Positions 19,052-29,350 are shown, counted from the stretch's first letter. The stretch is DNA of 64,000 nucleotides from Microbacterium sp. zg-B185 (GCF_030246885.1 NZ_CP126739.1:1054001-1118000); one strand, 5' to 3'. Notes: generated by a model not told the origin, from the letters alone. Program-made: numbers and translations.

Positions 19052-20292
19052 GTTGGCAGGATGACGCAGGGCGCGACCTGGTGCGCAGCTTCGGCGACCG
19101 GATGGAGCTGTTCGTCCGTGGGGAGGGCGCCTACCTGTGGGATGCGGACGGGCGACGCTACCTGGACTTCCTCGCCGGCATCGCGGTGAACTCGCTGGGT
19201 CACGCGCACCCGGTGTTCGTCGAGGCGATCGCGGCGCAGGCGGCGACGCTGGCGCACGTGTCGAACTACTTCGCCACGCTTCCGCAGCTGGAGCTCGCCT
19301 CTCGGCTCAAGCGCCTCGCCGGTACCGGTGACCGCGGCCGCGTCTACTTCGGCAATTCCGGTGCCGAAGCCAACGAGGCCGCCTTCAAGCTCGCCCGCCT
19401 GCACGGTGCGCCGACGGAGGGCGAGGCCGCGCGTCCGCGCATCCTCGCGCTGACCGACGCGTTCCACGGCCGCACCATGGGAACGCTCGCCCTCACCGGC
19501 AAGCCCTACATGCAGGAGCCGTTCCTTCCCATGGTTCCGGGTGTGGAGTTCATCGATTCCACCATCGAGGCGCTGGAGGCAGCACTGGATGACCGCGTGG
19601 CCGCGCTCTTCGTCGAGCCGATCAAGGGTGAGGCGGGTGTGCTGGATCTTCCCGAGGGGTACCTGCGCGCGGCCCGTGAACTCACGCAGCGGCACGGAGC
19701 GCTGCTGATCGTCGACGAGATCCAGACCGGTGCCGGTCGCACGGGGGAGTGGTTCGCCTTCCAGCACGCGGGCATCCTCCCCGACGCAGTGACCGTCGCC
19801 AAGGGCATCGGCGGCGGCTTCCCGATCGGCGCGCTGATCACCTTCGGCGAGGCCAGCGAGCTGTTCTACCCGGGTACGCACGGCTCCACGTTCGGCGGAA
19901 ACGCACTGGGCACCGCCGTCGCCGGCGCGGTCCTCGGCGAGATCGAGAACGAGGGTCTCGTGGCCAACTCCGCCGAGCGGGGACGCCAGCTGCGCGCCGC
20001 CATCGGCGCGATCGACACGGCGCTGGTCGACGGATGCCGCGGCCAGGGCCTCCTGATCGGCGTCGCGCTGCGGCATCCGGTGGCCAAGGCTGTCGTCGCC
20101 GCCGCGCAGGAGCACGGACTGATCATCAACGCGCCCAACGACCAGACCATCCGCCTGGTGCCCCCGCTGAACATCGGAGACGTCGAGATCGACGAGTTCG
20201 TGCGTCTGTTCACCGCCGCGCTGCGGACGGTGGAGGACGCCCTGGTGCTGGAGACGCCGGCCGCGGCCGCCGCGAACGGGGTCTCGGCATGA
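19048..20292 (+). CDS. argD: Acetylornithine aminotransferase
   Basis: A 414-residue class III PLP aminotransferase. The Schiff-base lysine is Lys252 in [14 protein letters not shown], and the cofactor-binding Asp223 is in [13 protein letters not shown]. Phosphate-binding [12 protein letters not shown] is near residue 101. The start at 19048 overlaps the argB stop (ATGA). The C-terminal 15 residues are Ala rich and probably disordered. Related enzymes also act in lysine biosynthesis (DapC), which cannot be excluded as a second role. Confidence 0.95.
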   Translation: MSWQDDAGRDLVRSFGDRMELFVRGEGAYLWDADGRRYLDFLAGIAVNSLGHAHPVFVEAIAAQAATLAHVSNYFATLPQLELASRLKRLAGTGDRGRVYFGNSGAEANEAAFKLARLHGAPTEGEAARPRILALTDAFHGRTMGTLALTGKPYMQEPFLPMVPGVEFIDSTIEALEAALDDRVAALFVEPIKGEAGVLDLPEGYLRAARELTQRHGALLIVDEIQTGAGRTGEWFAFQHAGILPDAVTVAKGIGGGFPIGALITFGEASELFYPGTHGSTFGGNALGTAVAGAVLGEIENEGLVANSAERGRQLRAAIGAIDTALVDGCRGQGLLIGVALRHPVAKAVVAAAQEHGLIINAPNDQTIRLVPPLNIGDVEIDEFVRLFTAALRTVEDALVLETPAAAAANGVSA

Positions 20293-21212
20293 CCCGGCAC
20301 CTGCTGCGCGATGACGACCTGACTGCGGCTGAGCAGTCCGAGATCCTGGACCTCGCCGTCGCCTTGAAGAAGGACCGGTGGAAGCTGAAGCCGCTCGCCG
20401 GCCCGGAGACCGTCGCGGTGATCTTCGACAAATCGTCCACGCGCACGCGCGTGTCCTTCGCGGTCGGGATCGCCGATCTCGGGGGGACGCCGCTGATCAT
20501 CTCGACCGCGAACAGTCAGCTCGGCGGCAAGGAGACGCCGTCCGACACGGCCCGCGTGCTCGAGCGGCAGGTCGCGGCCATCGTCTGGCGCACCTACGCG
20601 CAGGCCGGCCTGGAGGAGATGGCCGCCGGCACCCGCGTTCCGGTGGTCAACGCGCTGAGCGATGACTTCCACCCGTGCCAACTGCTGGCGGATCTGCTGA
20701 CGATCCAGGAGCACAAGGGCGAGCTGCGCGGGCTCACGCTGGCGTTCTTCGGCGACGGCCGCTCCAACATGGCCCACTCCTACATGCTCGCCGGGGTGAC
20801 CGCGGGAATGCACGTGCGCGTGGCATCACCCGAGTCCTACTCGCCGCGCGAGGACGTCGTTGCCGATGCCGACCGGCGGGCCGCCGAGACCGGCGGTTCG
20901 CTGACGCTCTATACGGATCCGGTAGAAGCCGCCGCATCCGCCGACGTGATCGTCACCGACACGTGGGTGTCCATGGGCAAGGAGGAAGAGAAGCTGGCAC
21001 GCCTGCGGGACCTCGGCCAGTACAAGGTCACGCGCGAGCTGATGTCCCTGGCCCGGCCGGACGCGATCTTCATCCACTGCCTTCCCGCCGATCGTGGTTA
21101 CGAAGTCGAAGCCGAGGTCATCGACGGCCCGCAGAGCGTCGTGTGGGATGAGGCCGAGAACCGACTGCACGCGCAGAAGGCCCTCCTGGTGTGGTTGCTT
21201 CGTCAGGAGTAG
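20289..21212 (+). CDS. argF: Ornithine carbamoyltransferase
   Basis: A 307-residue enzyme making citrulline from ornithine and carbamoyl phosphate. The carbamoyl phosphate motif STRTR is present in FDKSSTRTRVSF. HPCQLLADL and the ornithine-side HCLPADRG are also present. The start ATG overlaps the argD stop. In corynebacteria argF is followed by argR and argG. Here a membrane protein gene begins inside the end of argF instead. Confidence 0.96.
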   Translation: MTRHLLRDDDLTAAEQSEILDLAVALKKDRWKLKPLAGPETVAVIFDKSSTRTRVSFAVGIADLGGTPLIISTANSQLGGKETPSDTARVLERQVAAIVWRTYAQAGLEEMAAGTRVPVVNALSDDFHPCQLLADLLTIQEHKGELRGLTLAFFGDGRSNMAHSYMLAGVTAGMHVRVASPESYSPREDVVADADRRAAETGGSLTLYTDPVEAAASADVIVTDTWVSMGKEEEKLARLRDLGQYKVTRELMSLARPDAIFIHCLPADRGYEVEAEVIDGPQSVVWDEAENRLHAQKALLVWLLRQE

Positions 21213-22318
21213 CCCCACCCCCGGCCACCGCGGTCGGCTGGTTCGGGTCCAGGTGGGAGCGGCTGAACGGTGCGCAGCGCATCGGCGGTATCGACCTGGC
21301 CCGCGGCCTCGCGGTGATCGGCATGATCGCCGCGCACCTGCTGTGGCTTGCGGACGTCGACTTCGAGGACGCATCCACCTGGGTGGGCGTCGTGGAGGGC
21401 CGCTCCTCGATCCTGTTCGCGACGCTCGCCGGCGTGTCGATCGGGCTCGTCACGGGCGGCCGTCACCCGCTGCCGCCTCCGCAGCTGCGCGTGGCGCGCG
21501 GGCGGCTGGTGGTGCGGGCAGCGGTGCTCTGGGTGATCGGCATCCTCCTGATCGCCACCGGGGTGCCGGTGTACGTGATCCTGCCCGCGTACGCGATCCT
21601 GTTCCTGCTCGCTCTGCCCCTGGTCTCGCTCGGTGCGCGCGCACTGTTCCTGCTGGCCGGGGCGCTCGGCGTGGTGATGCCGTTCGCGGTCGTCGCCCTG
21701 GACCGCCTGCCCTTCTGGTCCACATGGAACGGACAGCTGGTGGACCAGGCCCTCGGGTGGCACTATCCCTTCCCGGTCTGGATCGCGTTCGTGGTCGCGG
21801 GCATCGGCGCCGCACGCTCCGGCGTCCTTCGCGCTGAGGTGCAGCTGTGGCTCCTGGGCGCCGGCGCCATTCTCGCGGTGGTGGGCTACGGCCTGCACGG
21901 CGCCACCGGAGCCCGTCAGCCGACCGAACCGACGTCCTTCTGGGGGGCGGTCTGGACGGCGGATCCGCACTCCAGCGGCGTGCTCGAGGTGATCGGCTCG
22001 GGGGGTTTCGCGCTCGCCGTGATCGGGTTCTGCCTGCTGGCGTGCCGGACCGTCCTGGTGTGGGTCGTCCTGCCGCTGCGCGCCGTCGGCGCCATGCCGC
22101 TGACCGCCTACACCGCCCAGCTGGTGATCTGGGCGATCGCCGCCACGGCGATCCTGGGCAATCCCGGCGACCTCGGCGGATTCCGCGACCTGGAGCCGTT
22201 CTGGCCCCTCACGATCGGCCTGATCGTCGGCTGTACGGCATGGGCGCTGCTGGTCGGCCGCGGCCCGCTGGAGTGGGCGATGGACCGGCTCGCACGAGTG
22301 CTGGTGCGGCGCGGTTAG
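21191..22318 (+). CDS. Polytopic membrane protein, heparan-alpha-glucosaminide acetyltransferase/DUF418-like
   Basis: A 375-residue membrane protein with about 9-10 hydrophobic segments. The N-terminal GAQRIGGIDLARGLAVIGMI motif matches the start of the HGSNAT-type/DUF418 acyltransferase-like families; MPLTAYTAQLVIWA near the C-terminus also fits. Such proteins are thought to move acyl groups across the membrane onto sugars, but the acceptor here is unknown. It starts with GTG inside argF (22-base overlap) and ends just before argH, so it is co-transcribed with the arg genes. Why a membrane acyltransferase is placed there is not clear. Confidence 0.75.
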   Translation: MVASSGVAPPPATAVGWFGSRWERLNGAQRIGGIDLARGLAVIGMIAAHLLWLADVDFEDASTWVGVVEGRSSILFATLAGVSIGLVTGGRHPLPPPQLRVARGRLVVRAAVLWVIGILLIATGVPVYVILPAYAILFLLALPLVSLGARALFLLAGALGVVMPFAVVALDRLPFWSTWNGQLVDQALGWHYPFPVWIAFVVAGIGAARSGVLRAEVQLWLLGAGAILAVVGYGLHGATGARQPTEPTSFWGAVWTADPHSSGVLEVIGSGGFALAVIGFCLLACRTVLVWVVLPLRAVGAMPLTAYTAQLVIWAIAATAILGNPGDLGGFRDLEPFWPLTIGLIVGCTAWALLVGRGPLEWAMDRLARVLVRRG

Positions 22319-23758
<1,440 letters not shown>

Positions 23759-23786
23759 CGGCGTCCCGGCCCGCTGACCGGGTGCC

Positions 23787-24392
23787 TCACCAGATCGCCA
23801 GGCGCACCAGCGCGCCGACGATGCACGCCCAGAGCAGGCTGGAAAGCGTCCCGATGATGAAGCGCTCGCGCGCCTCGGCGGCGGCGAGCTCGGAGAACCG
23901 GCCGACGCCCTTGATCGCCACGACGATGGCCAGCGCCTCCGGGAAGCCGACGATGAGGGACATCACCACCGCGAGTCGCTCGAGGTAGCCGATCGTCGTG
24001 CCGCCCCGCAGCACCTCCGTCGGCGCGGTGGGTTCGGCTCCGTCCGTGACGCCCGCGGCCTGAGCGTCGAGCATGATGCCGCCGTTGGCTCCGTCCCGCA
24101 CCCGGCCGTGGGTGGCGATCTCGAGGATGCGCCGCGTGACCGGGTTCCCGCCCAGAACAGCCACCGCGGTGCCCAGCAGGGCGACGATCAGGCCCATCAG
24201 AAGCGGAACGTTGACGGGGGAGACCACGACGACGATCAGTGCCAGCAGTACCAGCACGCCTGCCGCGATGAGCGGGACGGTGCTCGGGCGCCGCAGGCTG
24301 AGAATGATCAGCACCAGCGCTGCGCACATCGCAAGGAACAGGAAGATCGACAGCAGTGCGACGATGATCGCCTCGGGGAAGAGCACGGGCAT
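23787..24392 (-). CDS. Integral membrane protein, partner of SatD-like gene
   Basis: A 201-residue protein with about five transmembrane segments: two at the N-terminus, two around residues 38-85 including VLVLLALIVVVVSPVNVPLLMGLIV in part, and one C-terminal stretch. A hydrophilic loop of about 45 residues (90-135) separates the halves. The second half has an amphipathic segment GVGRFSELAAAEARERFIIGTL. No named family was recognised with certainty. It begins four bases after the stop of the upstream SatD-like/HTH gene, so the two are one transcription unit. In Firmicutes SatD is likewise paired with a small membrane protein (SatE). Confidence 0.7.
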   Translation of the reverse strand: MPVLFPEAIIVALLSIFLFLAMCAALVLIILSLRRPSTVPLIAAGVLVLLALIVVVVSPVNVPLLMGLIVALLGTAVAVLGGNPVTRRILEIATHGRVRDGANGGIMLDAQAAGVTDGAEPTAPTEVLRGGTTIGYLERLAVVMSLIVGFPEALAIVVAIKGVGRFSELAAAEARERFIIGTLSSLLWACIVGALVRLAIW

Positions 24393-24396
24393 GCGG

Positions 24397-25014
24397 TCAG
24401 TCTTGCACGGGGTCCGTGGCCGAACCGGAGTCCAGAGCCGCCAGTGTGCGCTCCAGCGCGGGAATGGCGGCTTCCTCCAGACGGAGGCCGCCGGCTTTGG
24501 CCCGCAGGCTCACCGCCGTGGGCGTGATTCGCAGCCGCGCGGCGATGTCCTTCTGCGTCAGACCTTCCTCGAGCAGATCGGCGACTTCCCATCCCTGCGC
24601 GGAACGGCGATCGCGCAGATCGACCAGCAGGCGAAGATAGGCCTCGGCATCCTGCGCCGCACGGAAATCCGCGGCGGCCACCGCCACGCGACCGGGCGCG
24701 TTCTTGGCTCGATCCACGGCGTCACGGGCGAGCACGAACGCCGGCCCACGACCGGCGCGGATGTCGTCAGGGAGCGGCGTGTCCACGCTGCCCACGCCGA
24801 GCCCCACACTCCAACCGCCGTCGCGCAGCAACGCCAGCGCGATCGCCAGCGCGCCGGCGGCGCTGCCGGTGAGGGCCTGAAGCTCGTCGCCCGCGTTGCG
24901 CTGCACCGGGATCGCGAGTCGGTCACCGGCCGCCCGCTGGACCAGGTCCACTCCGGCGGGGACCAGGTCGGCGCTGGTCCGGCTGTCGCGCTGGTCCGCG
25001 GTGAGAACGAACAC
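24397..25014 (-). CDS. SatD-like protein with C-terminal helix-turn-helix
   Basis: A protein of about 205 residues. The N-terminal part reads FVLTADQRDSR, then QRNAGDELQALTG and GLGVGSV, which fits the SatD family pattern of an early Asp/Ser/Arg strand and a GDE-Q loop. The C-terminal 75 residues carry an HTH: GLTQKDIAARLRITPTAVS. The start is uncertain. GTG at 25014 follows GGGGAGG closely and gives the family N-terminus; ATG at 25047 would add 11 residues and overlap a palindrome. The domain mix suggests a sensor-regulator, possibly controlling its own operon. The ligand is unknown. Confidence 0.65.
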   Translation of the reverse strand: MFVLTADQRDSRTSADLVPAGVDLVQRAAGDRLAIPVQRNAGDELQALTGSAAGALAIALALLRDGGWSVGLGVGSVDTPLPDDIRAGRGPAFVLARDAVDRAKNAPGRVAVAAADFRAAQDAEAYLRLLVDLRDRRSAQGWEVADLLEEGLTQKDIAARLRITPTAVSLRAKAGGLRLEEAAIPALERTLAALDSGSATDPVQD

Positions 25015-25035
25015 GGTCCTCCCCAGTGATAAGTC

Positions 25036-25048
25036 AATGAACTTCATT
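25036..25048. promoter_or_regulatory. Palindromic operator candidate AATGAA-C-TTCATT
   Basis: A perfect 6-bp inverted repeat with one central base lies upstream of the GTG start of the SatD-like/HTH gene and 10 bases downstream of a -10-like TAGCAT (25064-25059, minus strand). This is the classic place for an autorepressor site. No Shine-Dalgarno function is obvious. The tyrS promoter lies 130 bases away on the other strand. Confidence 0.5.
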
Positions 25049-25192
25049 CAGTTGGATCATGCTACAAGACTTAACGGATCTGCGCGATGTGCCGGTGAAG
25101 CTCGCGGGCATATCTGAACTCGATGAGGTCCGTCGGCTTACCGGGGTCGGGCGCATCGAGGAGGCCGGCGGCCCGCTGATAACCTGGCACGC

Positions 25193-26500
25193 GTGTCTTC
25201 TCCCGCCCTGACTGCGAGCGTCCCCGCCAACGATCCGACGTTCGAGAACGTCTGGGACGAACTGGTGTGGCGAGGGCTCGTCCACGTCTCCACCGATCAG
25301 GACGCCCTGCGGGCACTGCTGGCCGGACCGCCCGTCGTGTACTACTGCGGCTTCGATCCGACCGCGCCGAGCCTGCACCTGGGCAACCTCGTCCAGCTCC
25401 TGGTCATGCGCCGGCTGCAGTTGGCCGGGCATCGGCCCCTCGGGCTGGTCGGCGGGTCGACCGGACTGATCGGGGATCCCCGGCCCACGGCCGAGCGGGT
25501 GCTGAACACCAAAGAGACGGTCGCCGAGTGGGTGGGCTACCTGCAGGCGCAGGTCGAGCGGTTCCTGAGCTTCGACGGCGACAACGCCGCCCGGATGGTC
25601 AACAACCTGGACTGGACCGCGCCGCTGAGCGCCATCGACTTCCTCCGGGAGATCGGGAAGCACTACCGGGTCGGCACGATGCTCAAGAAGGATGCCGTCA
25701 GCGCACGGCTGAACTCCGACGAGGGCATCAGCTACACGGAGTTCAGCTACCAGATCCTGCAGGGGCTGGACTACCGCGAGCTGTTCCTGCAGTACGACTG
25801 CGTGCTGCAGACCGGCGGCAGCGACCAGTGGGGGAACCTCACCAGCGGCGTCGATCTGATCCATCGCGCCGAAGGCAGGAGCGTGCACGCCATCGGCACG
25901 CCGCTGATCACCAACAGCGACGGCCGCAAATTCGGCAAGAGCGAAGGCAATGCGGTCTGGCTGGACGCGAAGCTCACCAGCCCGTACGCGATGTACCAGT
26001 TCTGGCTGAACACCGATGACGCGGACGTGGCGGACCGGTTGAAGGTGTTCACCTTCCTCACCCGGGCCGAGATCGAGCAGGTCGCGGACGCGCATGCCGC
26101 GGAGCCCTTCCGCCGCATCGGCCAGAAGCGGATCGCACTCGAGGTGACCAGCCTCGTGCACGGCCCGGATGCCGCCGCCGCGGCGATCGCGGCATCCGAG
26201 GCCCTCTTCGGCCAAGGCGACCTGACCGCGCTGGATGCCGGGACGCTGCAGAGCGCCCTGCGCGAGCTGCCGCACGCCGAACTGCCGCCAGGGACGCCGG
26301 TCGTCAATGCTCTCGTGGACACCGGCCTGGTCGGCAGCCTCAGCGAGGCTCGTCGCGCCATCGCACAGGGAGGGGTCACGCTGGATGGCGTCAAGGTGCC
26401 CGACGACACGGCCGTGGTCGCCGGATCGCTGCCCGGCGGGGTGTCGGTGCTCCGCCGCGGGAAGAAGACGCTGTCCGGCGTGTTCATCGCCGGAAACTGA
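25193..26500 (+). CDS. tyrS: Tyrosine-tRNA ligase
   Basis: A 435-residue class I synthetase. The HIGH motif is HLGN (62-65), the KMSKS equivalent is KFGKS near residue 246, and an S4 RNA-binding domain covers about 365-435 (SLSEARRAIAQGGVTLDGVKV). The start is GTG, with TAACCT at 25180-25185 as -10 and no Shine-Dalgarno, so a leaderless transcript is likely. No T-box leader is possible with so short a 5' end. Confidence 0.95.
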   Translation: MSSPALTASVPANDPTFENVWDELVWRGLVHVSTDQDALRALLAGPPVVYYCGFDPTAPSLHLGNLVQLLVMRRLQLAGHRPLGLVGGSTGLIGDPRPTAERVLNTKETVAEWVGYLQAQVERFLSFDGDNAARMVNNLDWTAPLSAIDFLREIGKHYRVGTMLKKDAVSARLNSDEGISYTEFSYQILQGLDYRELFLQYDCVLQTGGSDQWGNLTSGVDLIHRAEGRSVHAIGTPLITNSDGRKFGKSEGNAVWLDAKLTSPYAMYQFWLNTDDADVADRLKVFTFLTRAEIEQVADAHAAEPFRRIGQKRIALEVTSLVHGPDAAAAAIAASEALFGQGDLTALDAGTLQSALRELPHAELPPGTPVVNALVDTGLVGSLSEARRAIAQGGVTLDGVKVPDDTAVVAGSLPGGVSVLRRGKKTLSGVFIAGN

Positions 26501-26534
26501 GTCCTGCACCACCGCGCACCCGGTCGCCGCACGC

Positions 26535-27377
26535 ATGCCGTTCACGCCGAGCCACGCCGTCGTCGCCCTGCCGTTCGTGCGGACGCCGCTGGTGCCCGCC
26601 GCGATCGCCGTCGGCGCGATGGCACCGGACCTTCCGCTGTTCGTGCGCGGACTGCCGCTGCACTACGGGCTCACGCACGACCTGTGGTGGCTGCCGCTGA
26701 CCGTGGCGCTGGCACTGGCGCTGCTGCTGGTCTGGCGCTGCCTCCTGCGACCCGCGGTGCGCGAGCTGTGTCCTGACTGGCTCGCCGCACGCCTGCCGGA
26801 GTCGTGGGACGCCCCGCCCGGGGATGCGCTCCGGGAGACCTTCACGGCCCGCGCGGACCGACGGTCCGTCGACGACCGCGGCCAGGTGCGCAGCCCGTCG
26901 ATGCGCGGCGCCCTGCTGCTGATCGCGTCGCTCGTCCTGGGTGTGCTCAGCCATATCGTGTGGGACCTGTTCACGCACGAGGGCCGCTGGGGGGTGCGCG
27001 TGCTTCCGGGGCTGGACCGGCCCTGGGGTCCGCTCGCCGGTCACACCTGGCTGCAGCACGGGTCGTCCGTGGTCGGCCTCGGCATCATCGCGGCGTGGGC
27101 GCTCCTCTGGCTGCGGCGCGCGGATCGACGCGAGCCGCCCCGCCGGGTGCTGCCGGCCGCGGTGCGCTGGGGATGGTGGGCCTGCCTGCCCGTGTTCCTG
27201 GTTCTGGCGTGGGTGATCGGCCTGGCGATGTTCGGCCCGCTCACGCAGAGCTGGACGATCCCGCACCTGGCCTATCGCGTGCTCCCGCCGGCGTGTGCGC
27301 TGTGGGGAGGCCTCACGCTCGTACTGGCCGTGCTCGTCCAGGTGGTGCGCGCGCCGCGTGCGGTCCGCCCCGGCTAA
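26535..27377 (+). CDS. DUF4184 membrane protein
   Basis: A 280-residue membrane protein starting MPFTPSHAVVALPFVRTPL, followed by AAIAVGAMAPDLPLF, the hallmark of DUF4184, a family related to membrane-bound metal-dependent hydrolases (YdjM-like). His and Asp residues in TPSHAV, APDLP and HIVWDLFTHEG could form a metal site. About six transmembrane segments are visible, with a hydrophilic loop at 95-130. The ATG at 26535 is 34 bases after tyrS, so it may be co-transcribed. Its end overlaps the convergent CoA-transferase gene by four bases. Confidence 0.8.
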   Translation: MPFTPSHAVVALPFVRTPLVPAAIAVGAMAPDLPLFVRGLPLHYGLTHDLWWLPLTVALALALLLVWRCLLRPAVRELCPDWLAARLPESWDAPPGDALRETFTARADRRSVDDRGQVRSPSMRGALLLIASLVLGVLSHIVWDLFTHEGRWGVRVLPGLDRPWGPLAGHTWLQHGSSVVGLGIIAAWALLWLRRADRREPPRRVLPAAVRWGWWACLPVFLVLAWVIGLAMFGPLTQSWTIPHLAYRVLPPACALWGGLTLVLAVLVQVVRAPRAVRPG

Positions 27378-28747
27378 GGCCGGCCGGACCACGTCGGGGT
27401 GTCGCGTCCCCACGGTCGCGGCGGTCGGTAGTCCACCGGGCCGCCGGCGTACGCGAGCGCCGGTGCAGTGGTGACCAGCGTGATGCCGTCGATGTCGAAC
27501 TTCTGCAGGTGCGGGGCGGGATCGACCACCGGATCGGACGGTTCGGGGGAGGAGCTGCGCGGCATGCCGAGCAGCTCAGCGGCGACGCGGCGGAGGGAGA
27601 CGTCCACGAGCCACGATCCGCCATCGGCATCCTGGTGACGGAATGCCGACATCACCCCCGCCGCCAGAAGGTAGCCCGCGCTGTGGTCGAGAGCCTGTGC
27701 CGGCAGCGCGCCGGGTCGTTCGCCGTCGGGCGACTCGATCCAGGAGATCCCACTGGCGGCCTGCACCAGGCTGTCGAAACCACGGCGGTCCGCCACCGCG
27801 GGCTCTGCGCCCCAGGCGGTCAGACGCGCGACGACAAGGCCGGGATGCCGGTCGATGAGCTGGTGCGGCCCCAGACCGAGCCGTTCCATCGCCGCGGCGC
27901 GGTAGCCGGTGACCACGACATCGGCCGACGCCAGCAGTTCATCGAAGACGGCACGAGCGTGCGGCGCGTGCAGGTCCAGCAGCGCCGACCGCTTGCCGTG
28001 GCCGCTGTCCAGGTGCTGCCACTCCGGCTCCGGAAGTCCCGGGGGATCGATCCGCAGAACCTCGGCACCGAGAAGGGCGAGCGCGCGAGTGGCCACCGGT
28101 CCGGCGATCACGCGGGTCAGATCCAGCACGCGGATGCCGCGCAGCGGCGCCTCCCCGGCCCGCCCGGCGCGGGACCGGGGGTGCGCGGCGCCGGAGTGCC
28201 GGAGATGGACGAGGGGTGCACCGCGCAGTGCCGCATCGAGCGTCGGGTTCTCACGGGACACCGCCACGCACAGACCACCCGCGGATGTGATCGCCTGCGT
28301 CGCGACAGCCGCCGGCATTCCGCGGAGTGCGGCCGCCACGGTGATCGCGTCAGCCCCCGGCGTCAGCCCCAGTCCGCGTCGCAACTCCGCCGCATGGTGC
28401 GGGTAGTTGCCGTGCGTGCGGACCCAGCTGTCCGATGACCGGAAGAAGCCGGACAGCGGCGCCCACACCGGGGGCTGCTCGTCGTCGAGCAGAAGATGCC
28501 GTTCGCTGGAGTACGACACCGCGACGCGTGCCGGATCGAGAGCAAGGGCGCGCCCACCGCTGAGCGCCCCGGCCGCCAACGCAGACGCACCCACGCTCGC
28601 CCAGGCCAGAGATGCGACGTCCGTGCGCGCCGGGAGCGGAACCGGGGGCGCCGTGTCGATGAACGCGGAGGATGAGAGTGGGCCTCCGCCGAGTGCAGCC
28701 CAGGTGCGCTCGAGCAGCAGGCGCCGGGCGGAGGGGGAGACGCTCAT
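27374..28747 (-). CDS. Family III (CaiB/BaiF) CoA-transferase
   Basis: A 457-residue protein. The CaiB/BaiF core begins near residue 200 with LRGIRVLDLTRVIAGPVATR, LLGAEVLRIDPP and HGKRSALLDLH. The catalytic aspartate is probably Asp354 in QALDHSAGYLLAAG, matching the Asp of AMACR and formyl-CoA transferase. The first 200 residues resemble a second, degenerate CaiB-like segment without the nucleotide-binding motif. Family members move CoA between carboxylic acids or racemise acyl-CoAs; the substrate here is unknown. The ATG is preceded by GGGAGGGGC, which is locked in an inverted repeat. Confidence 0.8.
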   Translation of the reverse strand: MSVSPSARRLLLERTWAALGGGPLSSSAFIDTAPPVPLPARTDVASLAWASVGASALAAGALSGGRALALDPARVAVSYSSERHLLLDDEQPPVWAPLSGFFRSSDSWVRTHGNYPHHAAELRRGLGLTPGADAITVAAALRGMPAAVATQAITSAGGLCVAVSRENPTLDAALRGAPLVHLRHSGAAHPRSRAGRAGEAPLRGIRVLDLTRVIAGPVATRALALLGAEVLRIDPPGLPEPEWQHLDSGHGKRSALLDLHAPHARAVFDELLASADVVVTGYRAAAMERLGLGPHQLIDRHPGLVVARLTAWGAEPAVADRRGFDSLVQAASGISWIESPDGERPGALPAQALDHSAGYLLAAGVMSAFRHQDADGGSWLVDVSLRRVAAELLGMPRSSSPEPSDPVVDPAPHLQKFDIDGITLVTTAPALAYAGGPVDYRPPRPWGRDTPTWSGRP

Positions 28748-28748
28748 G

Positions 28749-28782
28749 CCCCTCCCTCACGGACGAACAGGTGTGGGAGGGG
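28749..28782 (-). promoter_or_regulatory. Hairpin sequestering the CoA-transferase ribosome binding site
   Basis: CCCCTCCCTCAC (28749-28760) and GTGTGGGAGGGG (28771-28782) are inverted repeats with one mismatch and a 10-base loop. Read on the minus strand, the second arm GGGAGGGG is the Shine-Dalgarno, and it ends one base before the ATG of the CoA-transferase gene. The transcript could therefore hide its own ribosome binding site. Confidence 0.55.
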
Positions 28783-29026
28783 CGAGTGCACGCGCATGGC
28801 TGGAGGCTACCGCCGCCGCAGCTCGGCCGACCAGCCGATCGTGAGGGCGACGTGAGTCCGTCGGATCCACGGAAAGCGCCCCCGACCAGGCAGACACGCC
28901 CGGGACACGGCCCGGATTTGCCAGCCCCCCAGGCCCCACGTAATCTATTGATTGTTCGCCCCACAGGGAAGCGGAGAGGCCGGAAGGCTTCACCCCCCTC
29001 AAGTGGAGAACCACCCCCCATCCTTT
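28783..29026. other. Non-coding region upstream of the rRNA operon
   Basis: About 240 bases with no gene that I can support; reading frames here lack plausible starts and codon usage. Local AT-rich CTATTGATTG at about 28942-28951 could be an upstream activating stretch for the rRNA promoters, but no known site was recognised. Confidence 0.4.
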
Positions 29027-29065
29027 CGAACTCTCATTGAGAGTTCGTGCCTCCGGGTTTAGGAT
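29027..29065 (+). promoter_or_regulatory. Distal rRNA promoter with palindrome over the -35 box
   Basis: A 10-bp perfect inverted repeat (29027-29036 with 29038-29047, one central base) contains a -35 box TTGAGA at 29037-29042. A -10 TAGGAT follows at 29060-29065 with a 17-base spacer. The palindrome covers the -35, so a dimeric DNA-binding protein could block or recruit polymerase there. The promoter call rests on box spacing only. Confidence 0.5.
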
Positions 29066-29135
29066 GGAGGTCCTCACTCCTCGAAGCTGTCGATGAGTGC
29101 TGTTCGCTGACGTCTGAACGTCACGAACGGCCGAT

Positions 29136-29163
29136 TTGACAGGCTGACGGAATGGGGTAAGAT
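29136..29163 (+). promoter_or_regulatory. rRNA operon promoter (middle)
   Basis: Consensus -35 TTGACA at 29136-29141, a 16-base spacer and -10 TAAGAT at 29158-29163. The boxes and flanks (GATTTGACAGGC ... TAAGATAGA) are repeated 141 bases downstream, so the rRNA operon has tandem near-identical promoters. Confidence 0.85.
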
Positions 29164-29276
29164 AGATGAGCTGCCCCGCGGACTGGCTGATACGCCGAAG
29201 CGCAGGGCACCTGATCTCTCTTCGTGAGACGCGGTCGATGATCGTGCTTCCGGCGGAAACGTTGGATTGTGCGGAT

Positions 29277-29304
29277 TTGACAGGCGGGTCGCGGGGAATA
29301 AGAT
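29277..29304 (+). promoter_or_regulatory. rRNA operon promoter (proximal)
   Basis: The second copy of the strong promoter: TTGACA at 29277-29282, a 16-base spacer and TAAGAT at 29299-29304. Transcription would begin near 29312, about 215 bases before mature 16S. Confidence 0.88.
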
Positions 29305-29350
29305 AGAGAAGTTGCCCTGATGGGGATGCCGAGAGGCTGACCTGCGGGAG

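Noticed and set aside
25049..25192. T-box leader for tyrS
   Set aside because: The -10 lies only 13 bases before the GTG, leaving no room for a leader RNA.
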